Source: Byssothecium circinans
Lineage: Eukaryota > Ascomycota > Dothideomycetes > Pleosporales > Massarinaceae
Reading direction: 5' to 3'
Length of the DNA stretch: 21,173 bases
Assembly: GCA_010015675.1 (NCBI GenBank)
Contig: ML976994.1
Location: 505,904 to 527,076, forward strand
Position numbers and translations under genes: made by a program. Every line of letters starts with the position of its first letter. Within the stretch, counting starts at the first letter, position 1. The notes under the pieces are model-generated. The model was given only the letters and a program-made list of their open reading frames with translations. It ran no database searches and was not told where the DNA came from. This document shows, piece after piece, positions 8,550 through 19,152 of this stretch.

Positions 8550-9265
8550 GAAGTGTGCGAACTAAATTAGGCATAGGTTAAAAAGGGCGGAGAGCTTACA
8601 TTCTCCTATACTAAGGTTATACTTAGAGAAGGCAATCACTACTACTACGCCCTTACTAACTGTCGTTATAGCTTTGCTACTAATGTCGATCTAGCAGAGC
8701 TCTTAATTGTATTAATTTTAACTTCATAAATATAGCCATGATTCCTACACTACTATACACGCGTCCTTGAACCGTTACCTTAAGATTGCTATATTAAAGA
8801 ACCGAGCTTAATACATTATAGTAATACGGGGGCTTTAACTAATATTGCTAGCCTTCTTTTAGACGAGGCTAAAGTATGCGAGGCCTTAAGGGTGCACCTC
8901 TATTCTAATATCACTTATTACCTTAGATGCAGGGTGAGAGATAGTAAAATAATAGGCCTTTATTTCATATAGTATAGGAAGAATTTAGAAGAGTAAATAA
9001 AGAATAGGCATGCTATAGACATTAATAGTTATCTTAAAAGCATTAAGAATGGTATTAAATATTTGCATAATTTAGGATTTATCTACTGCAATGTTAATCC
9101 TGCCAATATTATTATAAATAGAACTAACCCTATTATTATTAATTTTAATTCGTGCTAACCTATTAGGGAGCTATTAGGGCCTAAAGCAGGAATAAGAAGC
9201 TAGACAGGAAAACACTTCACATTAGCACAGTAGGAAATAGACGAAGACGGAATATTAAGGATTTA
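8550..9265 (+). pseudogene. RIP-killed fungal protein kinase (fungus-specific PKc-like family)
   Basis: One plus-strand frame (codon phase of 8601) can be followed for about 230 codons through scattered TAA/TAG and one TGA. In order: a family N-terminal block (GELTFSYTKVILREG, ALTNCRYSFATNVDLAELL), then VLEPLP and CYIKEPSLIHY, then LLLDEAKVCEALRVHLYSNI, GLYFI, a catalytic loop at about 9063-9107 (YLHNLGFIYCNVNPAN) and the DFD-type magnesium loop at 9141-9155, followed by GELLG-like RELLGPKAG. This order matches fungal proteins with HNDxNPxN and DFDSC motifs. The loop His is now Tyr, its Asp is Asn, and both Asp of DFD are Asn, all C-to-T or G-to-A changes. Such kinases presumably phosphorylate Ser/Thr; substrates are not known to me. 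The gene is dead. Exact start and stop cannot be set; limits are approximate. Confidence 0.8.
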
Positions 9266-9912
9266 AAGCTAGCTAATCTAAATAAATGAGTGTAATATTA
9301 ATTGTTGAAATACGCTTAGGAACGGCATTAGGAGAAAGAAACGCTACTATATAATGCTAGTATCCTGCAATTTAAATCATGCTTAGTAATGTAAGCCTAG
9401 CACTTAACCTAAGAAACCTAGTTTTACATACGTTAATGTCTTTATTACTCCGTGTAATTGTCTAAGTATTTGCAAGTTATTTAGCTATAGTTAGTTTGCT
9501 TATAGGTGTATGTACTTCTATTAGGGCGTCTACCTATCTTAAATACGTAATAAATAGTAGGTTCTTTAATTTTACTAGTTGCTATGCTAGATTAATCATT
9601 AACACGCGTACTAATAGAGGAATAAGCTAACGTACGTTAAAGTATGTTAAAGGTAGTAAAGTGTAACTAAAAAAGCAATTTAAATAAAAGAAGGTAAAGT
9701 CTTTATACTTATCACGCTCTTATTTAACGCCGCCACTGCGCGGGGTAAGCAGCAATAATGCGCCTAAAGTTGAATATAAGTTAACCTGCAAGAATTTAAA
9801 AGTGCGGTGCATAGCAGGGATAAGTGCAGCATCGTCTAATAAATAGAGAGTAATAAAAGCAAGCCATTATGCAAGGTAAGTTATTAGTAGGGGGTACTAC
9901 GCCATGCATACA
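9266..9912. other. AT-rich sequence, nothing assigned
   Basis: No readable frame, repeat or motif was found between the kinase relic and the short repeat copy that starts at 9913. A 64-codon minus-strand frame at 9796-9990 crosses that boundary and has no recognisable content. Confidence 0.4.
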
Positions 9913-10083
9913 GTACTCACGCGCACGGGTAGAGCTAGCCTTACGATTTTTGCTACCATCTCTAATACTTGTAAATACACTTCTTAACATAGTAGATTAT
10001 TGTTAAGGCTTTATTAGTTTGCTAAGGGTAAAATTTACATGTAATTCTAACTTTAGCTATACCTACTATGCTCTGCGAGTACG
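9913..10083 (+). mobile_element. Short TIR-bearing repeat (MITE-like), copy A
   Basis: This copy starts GTACTCACGCGCA and ends GCGAGTACG, close to an inverted repeat of its start. A diverged copy in the same orientation lies at 19153-19298. The two share the head (GCGCAYGRGTAGARCTAG), a middle part (TTATTAGTTTRCTA) and the tail (CTACTATGCTCYGYGAGTACG). Many differences are C/T or G/A as RIP would give, with some length change. No coding content is seen, and no target duplication is certain. Confidence 0.5.
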
Positions 10084-10839
10084 ACCCTTAACGCTGAGTA
10101 TTCTAGCCTAAGTCCTTGCATACTCTACTCGCATTAACTACTTTAGCTACGTATTACGAAGAAAAATAATAGTAGCCAAAATTAGATTTACTAGGTCAAG
10201 AAATTCCCTTTAGTAAAATGACTAATTATGTTGATGTAAAGCTAAGAGTTAAAAGGGACAGGTAGTAGTAGCAACATATCTAGACTAGCGCGTTCCTTTG
10301 CTTAGTATTTCCTTAGCTTCCTATGGATTCTTATTAGCTAACCCTCCACTTTAAACTTAGCGGCAATATATAAGCGCTTTAATCCTGTAATTCTAGTTAG
10401 CATAGCTAGTTATTTAGAACCTTTAGCTACTTAGAAGAGACGGCGTATGCTACCTTAGATAAAAAAAAGTATATTATCGCAACTCTTGTTATACTGCATA
10501 ATCGTTCTGACTTTCGTAGTGCAGGCTATTAGCAAAGCTACGCGACGCAGCAATTACATATAAGCGGCGGTTAAGGAAAGCTCCAAATCTCAAACGGATA
10601 CTTAATACTTAATAAAGCAAGAGGTATGTGTGTTATCTTTCGTTAATGTTAATAATCTAATATAGCGAAGAATCTTTTGAATCTTAAACGAGTCTAACTA
10701 AAAGCTGTTAAGTTAAGAAAGCGCATTTAAGACCTCAAGAACCTATCAATTAAACAACCTAAAAAGAAGCGTGTACAAACTTAAAATTCAGCCTAGATAG
10801 AGCCTTGCGCGTAGGCTAAAAAGCAAAAGCAACTTTAAA
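10084..10839. other. AT-rich sequence, nothing assigned
   Basis: No family motif is recognised. The right-hand part may hold the disordered N-terminal region or promoter of the DUF7924 relic that follows. Confidence 0.4.
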
Positions 10840-12191
10840 AAGATGAAGTTACACCCTCCTACGTTTCGCTTAAGCGGCCTTTAAAATGAATACGAATAGT
10901 TTAGAAGATAATTAGTAAGGCTTAAGTAAACTACTAGACAGAGAACAGAACCTAGCTAAACGCGGAGTAAGAAAAAATAATACGTTTTAAAGAGCTTACC
11001 TAGTCTACGCTAGTAAAAAAGAAGTTATTAGCTTCTTTATATTATAAACATTTAGATGCAAGTATTACTATTAAAATAGTCCTAACATGAACACTAAGTA
11101 ACTAATTACTACGGGAATAGAAAAGCGCCCCATACTAACATCCTCGTTATAAAAGCTAGCTCCGTAAACGCGGTAGCTTCATAGAAAAATATAAAGATAT
11201 TAGTATAAAAAGTAAAAAGCTTTACTAAAAGCTTTTAAAGTCGCTATAGTCACCGCTAAAAGATATATTATTTAAAGATGTTCTATTTAAGGATACTTTA
11301 AAATTAATTAAAGGTAGGAACAAGACTAAGGTGATTTATAACATTGTATAGCTAATTATTCTTTCTGCTAAAGTTCTAGCAATTTACGGCTCTACGTATC
11401 TAAAGATTCTCTAAGAGACTACTAACGCTAGCTAGAATAACGCTATCCTATTTTACGGGTTACACCCGTAACTAGACTATAGCCTTAGATTTAAGCGGGA
11501 AGCTTTTACTCTAAAACAATGGCAAAAGATTTAGCCCTTTATTAAAAATAATTTGAAAGATTACTCTTATTTTATAGCTACGTATGATATGTACTTTCTA
11601 TTCCTAACTAGCGAAGTAAAATGCGGAGCATCTACGCTTAATATTGCTAATTAATAAAACGCTTATAGTTAAACTATCTTATTATGTAGTATTTTAGAGC
11701 TTTTTTATTTTGTAAGCTAAGAGAGAGAGCTTTACAACACAATTAACAGCTTTTTATACTCGCATAGTGACGTAGATGTGCGAATTTAGGCATATTTAAT
11801 CATTATAAATAAGGACTACCCTAAGTTCTACTAAGAACTAATTGCGAAGTTTAATATTAAAAAGATAGCATAAGCAGACAATAGATAGATTAGATAGACT
11901 ATTGCTATAAACATCCTAGATTTATAGGTTACTAATTACTTTAAATTAATCTGCACCACTATTAATATGTTACCTACTAGCTTGAATTCCGAAGTCTCTA
12001 AGCTGTCTAAACTTTAATTTGTAGATCTAGACCTAGTCTCATCATGCTTAGGATTATCCTAGTAACTTAGAGAGTATAACTTAGTTAATAATTAAGTTGT
12101 ACTAGATAGTTAGCTAAGTGTTTAGCAGATTACCTTAGCTATAACAATCTAAGCAAAGTCTAGCAACTCTAAAAAGAAAAAGACAAAGTAA
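10840..12191 (+). pseudogene. RIP-killed DUF7924-like fungal protein
   Basis: The frame in phase with 11520 reads, through many TAA/TAG, as a fungal DUF7924-type protein. Landmarks in order: GSFIEKYKDI and LKDILFKDVLFKDTL (about 11170-11300), AKVLAIYGSTYLKIL, NAILFYG, DYSLRFKREAFTL (Asp codon at 11475), ATYDMYFLFLTSEVKCGAS (Glu and Lys codons at 11613 and 11619), SHSDVDVRI, then FKLICTTINMLPTSLNSEVS, and a basic end KKKKTK before TAA at 12189-12191. The Asp, then Glu-x-Lys about 46 residues later, is the residue pattern of PD-(D/E)XK nucleases; that reading is my inference. The Lys-rich tail could be a nuclear signal. The terminal TAA is probably genuine, as the frame ends in a basic tail. 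The N-terminal limit is uncertain and may lie left or right of 10840. It lies downstream of the kinase relic on the same strand. Confidence 0.8.
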
Positions 12192-13534
12192 CGACCTATA
12201 CTTACTATCTAAACTAGACTTGCCTATGCCTCCTGCGACACTTATTAGGCTACGCGTATCTCGACTACAGCGTACCCACGAGAAGTAACGGAAGTCCGGC
12301 ATTTGCGGAGATTTGTAATTATTGGGCGTAGCTACGTGGATTTTACTGCTAGATCTAGCTTTGGTGCTGCGTCGTTAAGCAAGAATCTTAGAAGGCATAG
12401 TAGCTGATATTGAGATAGTTAGACAGTATTACTGTAGCGTTTGAAAATTAATTAATTTATAGTATTATATTATTTCTTTGCTATTTATTTATATTCGCTC
12501 TGAACTCAACTACTTATCTGCTTATCTCTGTAACTAAGATCTCGTAAGCTGCGACTTGCTAAGTTGAGATTCTAGTATCTAGCTTAGCTAAAGCCTAGAG
12601 TGAAATACCCTATCTACGTGACTAAATCACTAGGGATAGAGCCGCTAAGAATTTAGAAATATAATTCTTCTAGGTAAAAGGTATTCCACTCAGAAATAAT
12701 TAGACATCTCGCTTAAGACAGCGCTAGGCACTAGGGAACTTATATTATACATTAATTTTATACACATAGTTAAAAGAATTTATAGCCTTGCTTTATTTAA
12801 TTAGTAGACTAAATTAATCTCTGCGGCTTAATACTTATTGCACTGCTGTAACTTAGCTTTAGCGTCAGCGCTTTAAATGCAAATCTACAAGCATTAACCT
12901 ATTTATTAATTGCGAGATTTAGCAGAAGCAAGAACAGCTTTAGTAATAGCTTAAGTATCGGTCGTAGTACTTTTAAACTCAGGTTGGCTTTTAGCTTTAG
13001 AGACTAAAGAAGCGTCACTATTTAAAGGATTAATTAGGTCGTTAAGCTTAATTATCTATATAACGTTTTTTAATGCCTTAACCCTTAGCATCTTACTATT
13101 ATAAGAAGAAGAATGATTCATCGAAGGTAACATCACGAGGATTTATCGAAACAGAAGTTAGAAGACAAAAGGATATCTAGAATATTTAAGATAGTATAGT
13201 ATACTTAAGGGATGCTAGGCTCTCTAGAAAGTTCTTTATAGATTTTAATTTCATTCTTAAGAAAGGAAGGTTTAATCTGTACTTAAGATTTAGGGCTGGT
13301 TAGTCTCTTGTTAAGACGTTTTAAGAACTTTACCTACCTTGATATACTTTACTAAATAATCCGCCGCCTAGCTAGCCATTAAACTAATACTTATCGTTAA
13401 TGTGAAGTACCTATAGGGTATCATTAAATATATCGCAAGAAAAAAGGACTACAGCGTGCATAGAGACCGTGCTAAGCGCTAGGACTTAACTATCTAAGTG
13501 CTATTCTCCTCTATATACTATAGTGCTAAGATAA
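12192..13534. other. AT-rich sequence, no assigned gene
   Basis: The first part is probably 3' flank of the DUF7924 relic. About 12260-12330 keeps more GC than its surroundings but shows no motif. Near 13300-13530 a plus-strand frame is loosely readable (VKYL, IIKYIARKKDYSVHRDRAK) up to the left end of the Tc1-like transposon, so the element may have landed in another relic. No family is recognised. Confidence 0.35.
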
Positions 13535-13554
13535 AAGTATCTAGACCATCTAAA
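13535..13554 (+). repeat. Left TIR of Tc1-like element
   Basis: AAGTATCTAGACCATCTAAA pairs with the reverse complement of 14874-14893 at 18 of 20 positions. The two differences are CC against TT, the expected direction for RIP. Confidence 0.75.
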
Positions 13555-13635
13555 TTAAGCAAATTATACCTAAACTTTAACACTACCTACCACCACTAAT
13601 CCTTACTTAGTTTACGCGTTTTTTACGTCAAATTA

Positions 13636-14772
13636 ATGGCGCCACCTCATACTACCCTCTGCTGGTCCTTTTTAGACGATATATCATGTGCGCGCCTACC
13701 TAAGAAAGAGCTAAGCCTACACCTACGCGCGGCTATACTCAGCGCGGTCAAGAATCGCGTCAAACCTAAGGTAATCTAGGATACGTTTTGCGTTAGTAAA
13801 TTAACCTACTACGACACTATAAAGAGATAGAATAAGCATAGGAAAATTACCTTATTACTACGTAAAGGAGCTCTAAAGAAAATGGATGCTTAAGATAAGC
13901 GTTAACTACTACGGATTATTCGCTAATACCCGCATATAGAGTACGCAAAGCTAAAAGCAGAGGCTATTAGCATGCCTAACGTTTCCTTAAGAACGCTCTC
14001 TTGCCTACTAAATAAGTATGGTATAAAGAAGTAAGCTATAAAACTATAGCTAGCACTTTCTCTATTAGACGCCCGCAACTACCTTAGGTGGGCGCGTCTC
14101 AACCACTACAAAAGCTAGGTACGTGTCAAGTTCTCTAACAAGTGCTTAGTAGAGAGAGGACGTAGTAAGAAACGCGTATAGGTATTTTATACACTATAGT
14201 AGAAGTAGTATAAGGAGATAGTTAAAGGTAAGGCTAGGCAATTAGTACTATGCTAGATGTTTTAGGCAGCTATTTAGCTAGGTGGAAGGAGTGAATTGAT
14301 TGCTATAAAACGCGTTAGAGGCTTACGTAGGTACACCTCTACCTTATATACTAATACACTAAAGGATGGCCTACTACCCTAGAATAAGCTAGAGGAGGAG
14401 GACTTTAATTAAGAGGAGGAGGAGTATAAGCCCTACTAATTCATGCAAGATAACGCTCTTATCCATAAGTCGCGAGAAACCACCAATTAGCTTAACGCGC
14501 ATGAAATTGAGGTCATTAATTAGCCACCGTACTTACTAGATATTAACCCTATTAAGCATCTCTAGTAGCTGCTAAAGCAGAAGCTAGTTGAATTATATCC
14601 TAACCTTGAAGGCTAGGGCTTTAGAGGAGTTAATAGAGATCACTTTACTTAATGCGCTTAAGAAGCGTGGAGAGTAATACCACAGGCTAGTATTAACAAG
14701 CTTATTAAGAGCGTACCACGGAGGATTTAGGCAGTTATCTAAGCTAGAGGCTAGCAAACAAAGTACTAAATT
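13636..14772 (+). pseudogene. Tc1-like transposase, DD34E, RIP-killed
   Basis: An ATG at 13636 opens a frame that can be followed to about 14770 in a single phase through many TAA/TAG. The N-terminal third is the paired DNA-binding half: LSLHLRAAILSAVKNRVKP, TFCVSKLTYYDTIKR, then IEYAKLKAEA and SLRTLSCLLNKYGIKK. The catalytic core follows: VKFSNKCLVERGRSKKRV, where the first Asp (residue 168, codon 14137) is Asn and the next Glu is Lys; FMQDNALIH with the second Asp kept (residue 272, codon 14449); and a PPYLLDINPIKHL block where the third acidic residue is Lys (residue 307, codon 14554). Residues 272 and 307 are separated by exactly 34, the Tc1 DD34E spacing. The end has AWRVIPQASINKLI, SVPRRI and ARG-x-QTKY, the family C-terminus. 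Between 14611 and 14660 the +1 frame reads better (ALEELIEITLLNAL), implying two compensating indels. Confidence 0.85.
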
Positions 14773-14873
14773 AATAGACTACTATTTATACCCTCCCTAA
14801 TTACTATTGTAAGCGATTACCTATACAAAACTAATCATAGTAGGTATTTTCTATAGTTAGTAGTTTCCACTTT

Positions 14874-14893
14874 TTTAGATAATCTAGATACTT
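14874..14893 (-). repeat. Right TIR of Tc1-like element
   Basis: TTTAGATAATCTAGATACTT is the partner of the left arm at 13535-13554, about 100 bp beyond the end of the readable transposase. Confidence 0.75.
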
Positions 14894-15112
14894 ATGTCCT
14901 AGTACTGTAGCTAGCACTTACACGTAGAGAGAGGATGTAGGAAGAGGATTAAAAGCGTATTAGTATATTATTTAGTAGTGTAAGGATTAATAACTTAAAG
15001 CTACTAAGCGCCCCTAGCCTTAGTTTCCTTATTTTTTGCCTTTCTAGAGCCAGCGCTTACTACACACGAAGCACATATATATGCGCCTCTACCTTAAGTT
15101 CGTTATAAATAG
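14894..15112. other. AT-rich spacer, nothing assigned
   Basis: No readable frame or repeat is seen between the right TIR of the Tc1-like element and the relic beginning near 15113. Confidence 0.4.
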
Positions 15113-15626
15113 TTATGCCTCCTAGAGAGGAATTAGAACCTTAAAGTTAAAAACAAAGATAGATACTTAAGCTTGCGCTGTTAACTAATATTCTTTAACC
15201 CCTTTTTAAATGCTAAAAATGTTTATAACGTAGTAGGACACTTTCTAAGTTTTAAAATAATCTCTTTTAACTACTTTGTTATCGCGTAAGCGCTTTGCTC
15301 GCCACGATAGTCTAAACCTTTGTGATACTAAAAAAGTAGGTTATATTAATACTATGCAGAATCCTGCTAATTTATTTCTTAGTAGCATTTTAAACGTAAA
15401 GCTAGACTACTATTACGGCTTTCCCTTTATAGAACTTAGCCCGTCTATACGGGACCTTATGCTATATATTATCCCGTGCACTGCTACATTAAGGCCGCTG
15501 CTCCTAAATTACTTTACGGAACTAAAAGGGCTAGATAGGAAAGCTTTCATAGGTAAAATAAACCTACATACACTAGCAACGCGTATACACTTAGGTCGAC
15601 GTACTATAGCGGCACTAGTACGCTAA
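15113..15626 (+). pseudogene. Unidentified relic with a 116-codon uninterrupted frame
   Basis: A plus-strand ATG at 15113 starts a frame readable through TAA/TAG (MPPREELEP, then KLALLTNILQ-like text and a C-x-x-C pair). A second frame, 15276-15626, is open for 116 codons with no stop, including TKKVGYINTMQNPANLFL, GFPFIELSPSIRDLMLYII, LLNYFTELKGLDRKAFIG and LATRIHLGRRTIAALVR. An uninterrupted run of that length is rare in this TAA/TAG-rich block. The minus strand of the same segment is also fairly open, so the coding strand is not settled. No family is recognised, and no promoter or codon bias decides the question. Confidence 0.3.
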
Positions 15627-18262
15627 AAATATACGTAATACACCCTACGCAGCTAGTAGATCTAAGTAGGCAACCCTAGTATCATATAACTTAGATAAAT
15701 AGATTTAACATAACTAGTAATGCTAACACCTTCTATCAAAGGGGCCACGTAGTACATAAACTTGATAGAGCTAGCAAAGGAGTATAAGGACTTAGTAATC
15801 GCGCAAGCAAATGTAATAACAAATACGGAATACGGAGAGGCGTCTAAAACTTTAGTAGATGCAGCTTATAAGTCTAAGGTTAGGAGACTATTACCTACTA
15901 GGTGATACTAATAAGATAGTACGGGATAACACTAATACTTTACTTAATAAGCCTGCTTTTAACTACTAATCACGCAAGCGTCTTAAGCCGTGTTAGCCTT
16001 GCTCTTAGAAAGCGCGCTAGCACTAGTTTAAGCGCCTTATAAAGCATACTTATAAGGTTCTAGAGATTCACAGAGAGGAGTAACTTAACGTAGCGTATCT
16101 ATGCTATTATAATGCGTAACGTTAAGCGTAGCTTCTTAAACTTTAAAAGGCTAGGATAGGGCTAGATATTTACGCAAAGCCTCTTTAAAACGTTTTTAGG
16201 TAGATAAGGCTTCTGCTAGGCAACCGCCTTTACTATAGCACCTTTCTTATATGTCTCCCCCCTTTGTATTACATAAGCTAACTAGGTAGGCCTGTATATG
16301 CACTTAGCTAGTATGTACTCTTATCTTTTACTACGGCATTATTACGCGCTAATTTGTTAATTAAATTTAAGCTCGTCAGGCCACTTAGCACGCCGATATA
16401 GGCGATCTAGAGTCTAGAGAGTAGAGATTTATTTCCTAATTAAATGTATGCTTTATCCTATTATAGCTATTATTTAACGTTTTTATTTAACATACACCCT
16501 ATCTAGTAGGGGATTTAACGTAGGCCCCGCTATAAGGACTAGAGTCACCGCGTTGCTTCAAGGTAGTAAACTAAGAATAGATATATATTAAAGCCTGTCT
16601 TCCTTATTACGCGTTTATAACTATGTAAGAAAATAGCACTAAAGTATTAACTTCTCTTTTTCTACTTATTTCTAGATACTACCTGCCCGTTCACCTGTCT
16701 ACGCCTTATTCTATAGCTTAATATTAAGATTAGCCTTAGCTTCTAGAGCCTACGGCGATGCATACCGTCATCTAAACAGGGCTTAGCTACTAGTAGATAG
16801 GGTAGGTGGTCATGGATAAAAGATCTTTATCATGCGACTTCTAAGGCTAACTCTATCTAGTAGCTATAAATAACTAAACTGTCTAGTTTAACTCTACCAC
16901 ACGCATGTTACATTTATGTAGCGCTCTTACTGAAACCTGCTGTAGAGCCTAGTTAGTATTCTCCGTTAACAGGTATAAAAAAGTATATCCTTAAAGCATT
17001 TTTTTTTATATACTTTACTTTAATATACTCTTACTAGGCTAGACTAACTGCTACCTCTTGCCTATATTTAGTCTACGCGACAGCACTTCGTATACCTCCC
17101 TCTACCTCCGTTTATCCGCTATAACTGTGTCATCTCGACGCTCTGCATTTGATCCCTATTTTAAAGATAGTTAGGGTAACCTCTGCTTATCTTAAAGATG
17201 TAGACATCTTTAACTTTTTTAGCTTTAACCTATATAAACTATGATGCTAGCTTTACTAGAGCATTCTTAGAGGGGTTTAGAAGGCCTACCGTAAGGTTAT
17301 GCTCATCGCCTATCTAGATAAAGTGAAAGATAGGTATAAAACTACTTAACACCTAAATATATTAAAAAATTTCCTCTTTAACTTTAATAGCTCTTACGCC
17401 AGGATGCCATCTAGAGTTACTAAGCTAGTAAAAAGGGAGTGCTAAGGTTAGGTATTAGCTTAGAACCCTTTGCTACGCCGTAAGGATCTAGGCTTTTATA
17501 GATTAATTCCTGCATACTTTTAATGACTCTACTAGAAAATACCATTATGCTATAGACGACGCACTGTATTCTAGCCTAGCTTATTACCTTTAAATATAAT
17601 CATCCTTAATCATATTAGATTAATAGATTATTAGACTAAAAGTAGCGCCCTATCTTTAAAGCTATTACCCTATAGACGAAGTACTACATCCTAAGCTAGC
17701 TTGTTACCTCTAATAGCAACATAACTGCAAATAAAAACGAACATCCTACAAGTGTATAGTATCTAAGCGTGGATGTTTAGGTCACTAGTTAGAACTAGTA
17801 GAAAAGTAGTAAGCACGCGAGTATAACTAGGAAAGATAAAGTCTAGGAAGGAGACCTATTTAGGCAGGATTAGTTAAATTAAGAGAGAGCTAGCATTATC
17901 TAATAAGGCAATCTTAAGTATCTAGGCTTTTATCTACTAGTAACTAGACTTAGTATATACTTAAACCTAGTATAGTAGTACTAGTAAAGAGTTTATAATA
18001 CTTACGTACTAGATAAGATTATAAGTTGTATAGTTAAATTTAGGCGCTGTAATGCTACTATTAATAGGTAGGAGTTCAGTTGACACGTTAGTTCTAAAAA
18101 TCTAGTAGAACTAGTTATTTAGGATAACATTATAATTCTTAGTTTCACCTTAATACAATAGATGGCATGGCTGTTAGTATTCTAGCATTATTAGCAACCT
18201 TTTTCATTTTATGGTAGAAACACGTGATATGCTAGTAATTTTCTAAAGATACTAAGGCTCTA
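15627..18262. other. AT-rich sequence, no assigned gene
   Basis: Over about 15840-16500 the minus strand is loosely readable (WPDELKFN, EYILAKCIYRPT, VIQRGETYKKGAIVKAV, then Leu/Lys-rich text) with stops at roughly one codon in twelve, all but one of them TAA/TAG. This could be an old gene but no family is recognised. The rest, to 18262, gave no motif, repeat or long frame. It has the RIP composition of the block throughout. Confidence 0.35.
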
Positions 18263-18960
18263 ACTTGCGATAGACTAGCCTTAACCTTTTATTATCCGCC
18301 TCTTTGCGTTTAATCCCATATTTGTTAACAATATACGTGCTTCTCTTGAATTTATTGTGGGCCTAAAGAGTAAGGAAATTCTTAGCTTAATAGTAGAAGA
18401 ATAATTGCCTAAGCTTACGCTATATATTAGTAGATTTGTAACTTAGTTAAGTATAGTTTAGGTATCTAATAAAAGTTTCCTACGTCTTTTAAGAAAGTGC
18501 TTAGTTATAACTAAGTTTAGTTTACCGTCCGCTATGTTTATATAGTAAAGACTTGTCCTAAGATATCCTATCATTCTTTATAAAGGAAAAAGAATGACCG
18601 TGCGTACCTTACCTGACATATAGATTAGCCTAATTTTAACGTTAATCCCATCTTTTTTTATACTTATTATTTTCTCTTCTACAATATTAGCTCCTAACCT
18701 CTCAAGATACTTATTAGGTGGTATGCAAGGAATATGCCATAGACTCTTCTATTACTTCCTTCGCAGCGGGCACTTAGTCTATATCCTCGACTCTAACACC
18801 TCCAAGCTCAACGAAAGTAGAAACATAGTAACCTAAGAGATAGCAAGAATTAAAATTAACTAATAACGCCTCTGTAATACTTAGTCCTAAGGCCGCTTTA
18901 TAGATAATAGTAATAGCGATATCATAGAAGAATAGGATACTAAGATTACTATTAGGCTTA
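18263..18960 (-). pseudogene. Unidentified RIP-degraded gene, unusually readable
   Basis: On the minus strand, 18960-18717 is one frame of 81 codons with a single TAA before its end (NLSILFFYDIAITIIYKAAL, LGLSITEALLVNFNSCYLLG, STFVELGGVRVEDID, VIEESMAYSLHTT). The next frame takes over at 18730 and runs to 18263, about 155 codons with only three or four stops (PNKYLERLGANIVEEKIISI, DGINVKIRLIYMSGKVRTVI, TSLYYINIADGKLNLVITK, ARILLTNMGLNAKRRIIKG). The hand-over near 18720 implies a one-base frameshift or a small intron remnant. Stop density is well below that of the neighbourhood. I do not recognise the family; no transposase or polymerase motif is seen. The start and end of the gene are not determined. 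Confidence 0.5.
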
Positions 18961-19152
18961 CTACACTACTTCTTCTTACTTGCCTATGCGCCTTTCTCCT
19001 CTAAGTGGGATAATTAACCACGAACTTCTCTAGTACTATTAATATCTCTTTAACGTACGCCTGCTAATCTGAAGGTAACTACGAAGCGTACTCTGCAAAC
19101 GCTAGGCTCCTAGACTTAACATAGTTAATAGCAGTCTTTCTTTTTACTCGCC

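Larger units (their letters stand above)
13535..14893 (+). mobile_element. Tc1-like (DD34E) transposon, RIP-inactivated, with TIRs
   Basis: An element of about 1.36 kb is bounded by imperfect inverted repeats at 13535-13554 and 14874-14893 and encodes one transposase on the plus strand, the usual Tc1 plan. A TA lies within two to three bases of each end, but the exact duplication is obscured by A/T-rich flanks and mutation. The element belongs to the cut-and-paste Tc1/mariner superfamily and is dead: its transposase has many nonsense codons and two lost catalytic residues. Confidence 0.8.

Noticed and set aside
9796..9990. 64-codon minus-strand frame
   Set aside because: It spans the start of the MITE-like copy A, has no recognisable motif, and is a length reachable by chance.
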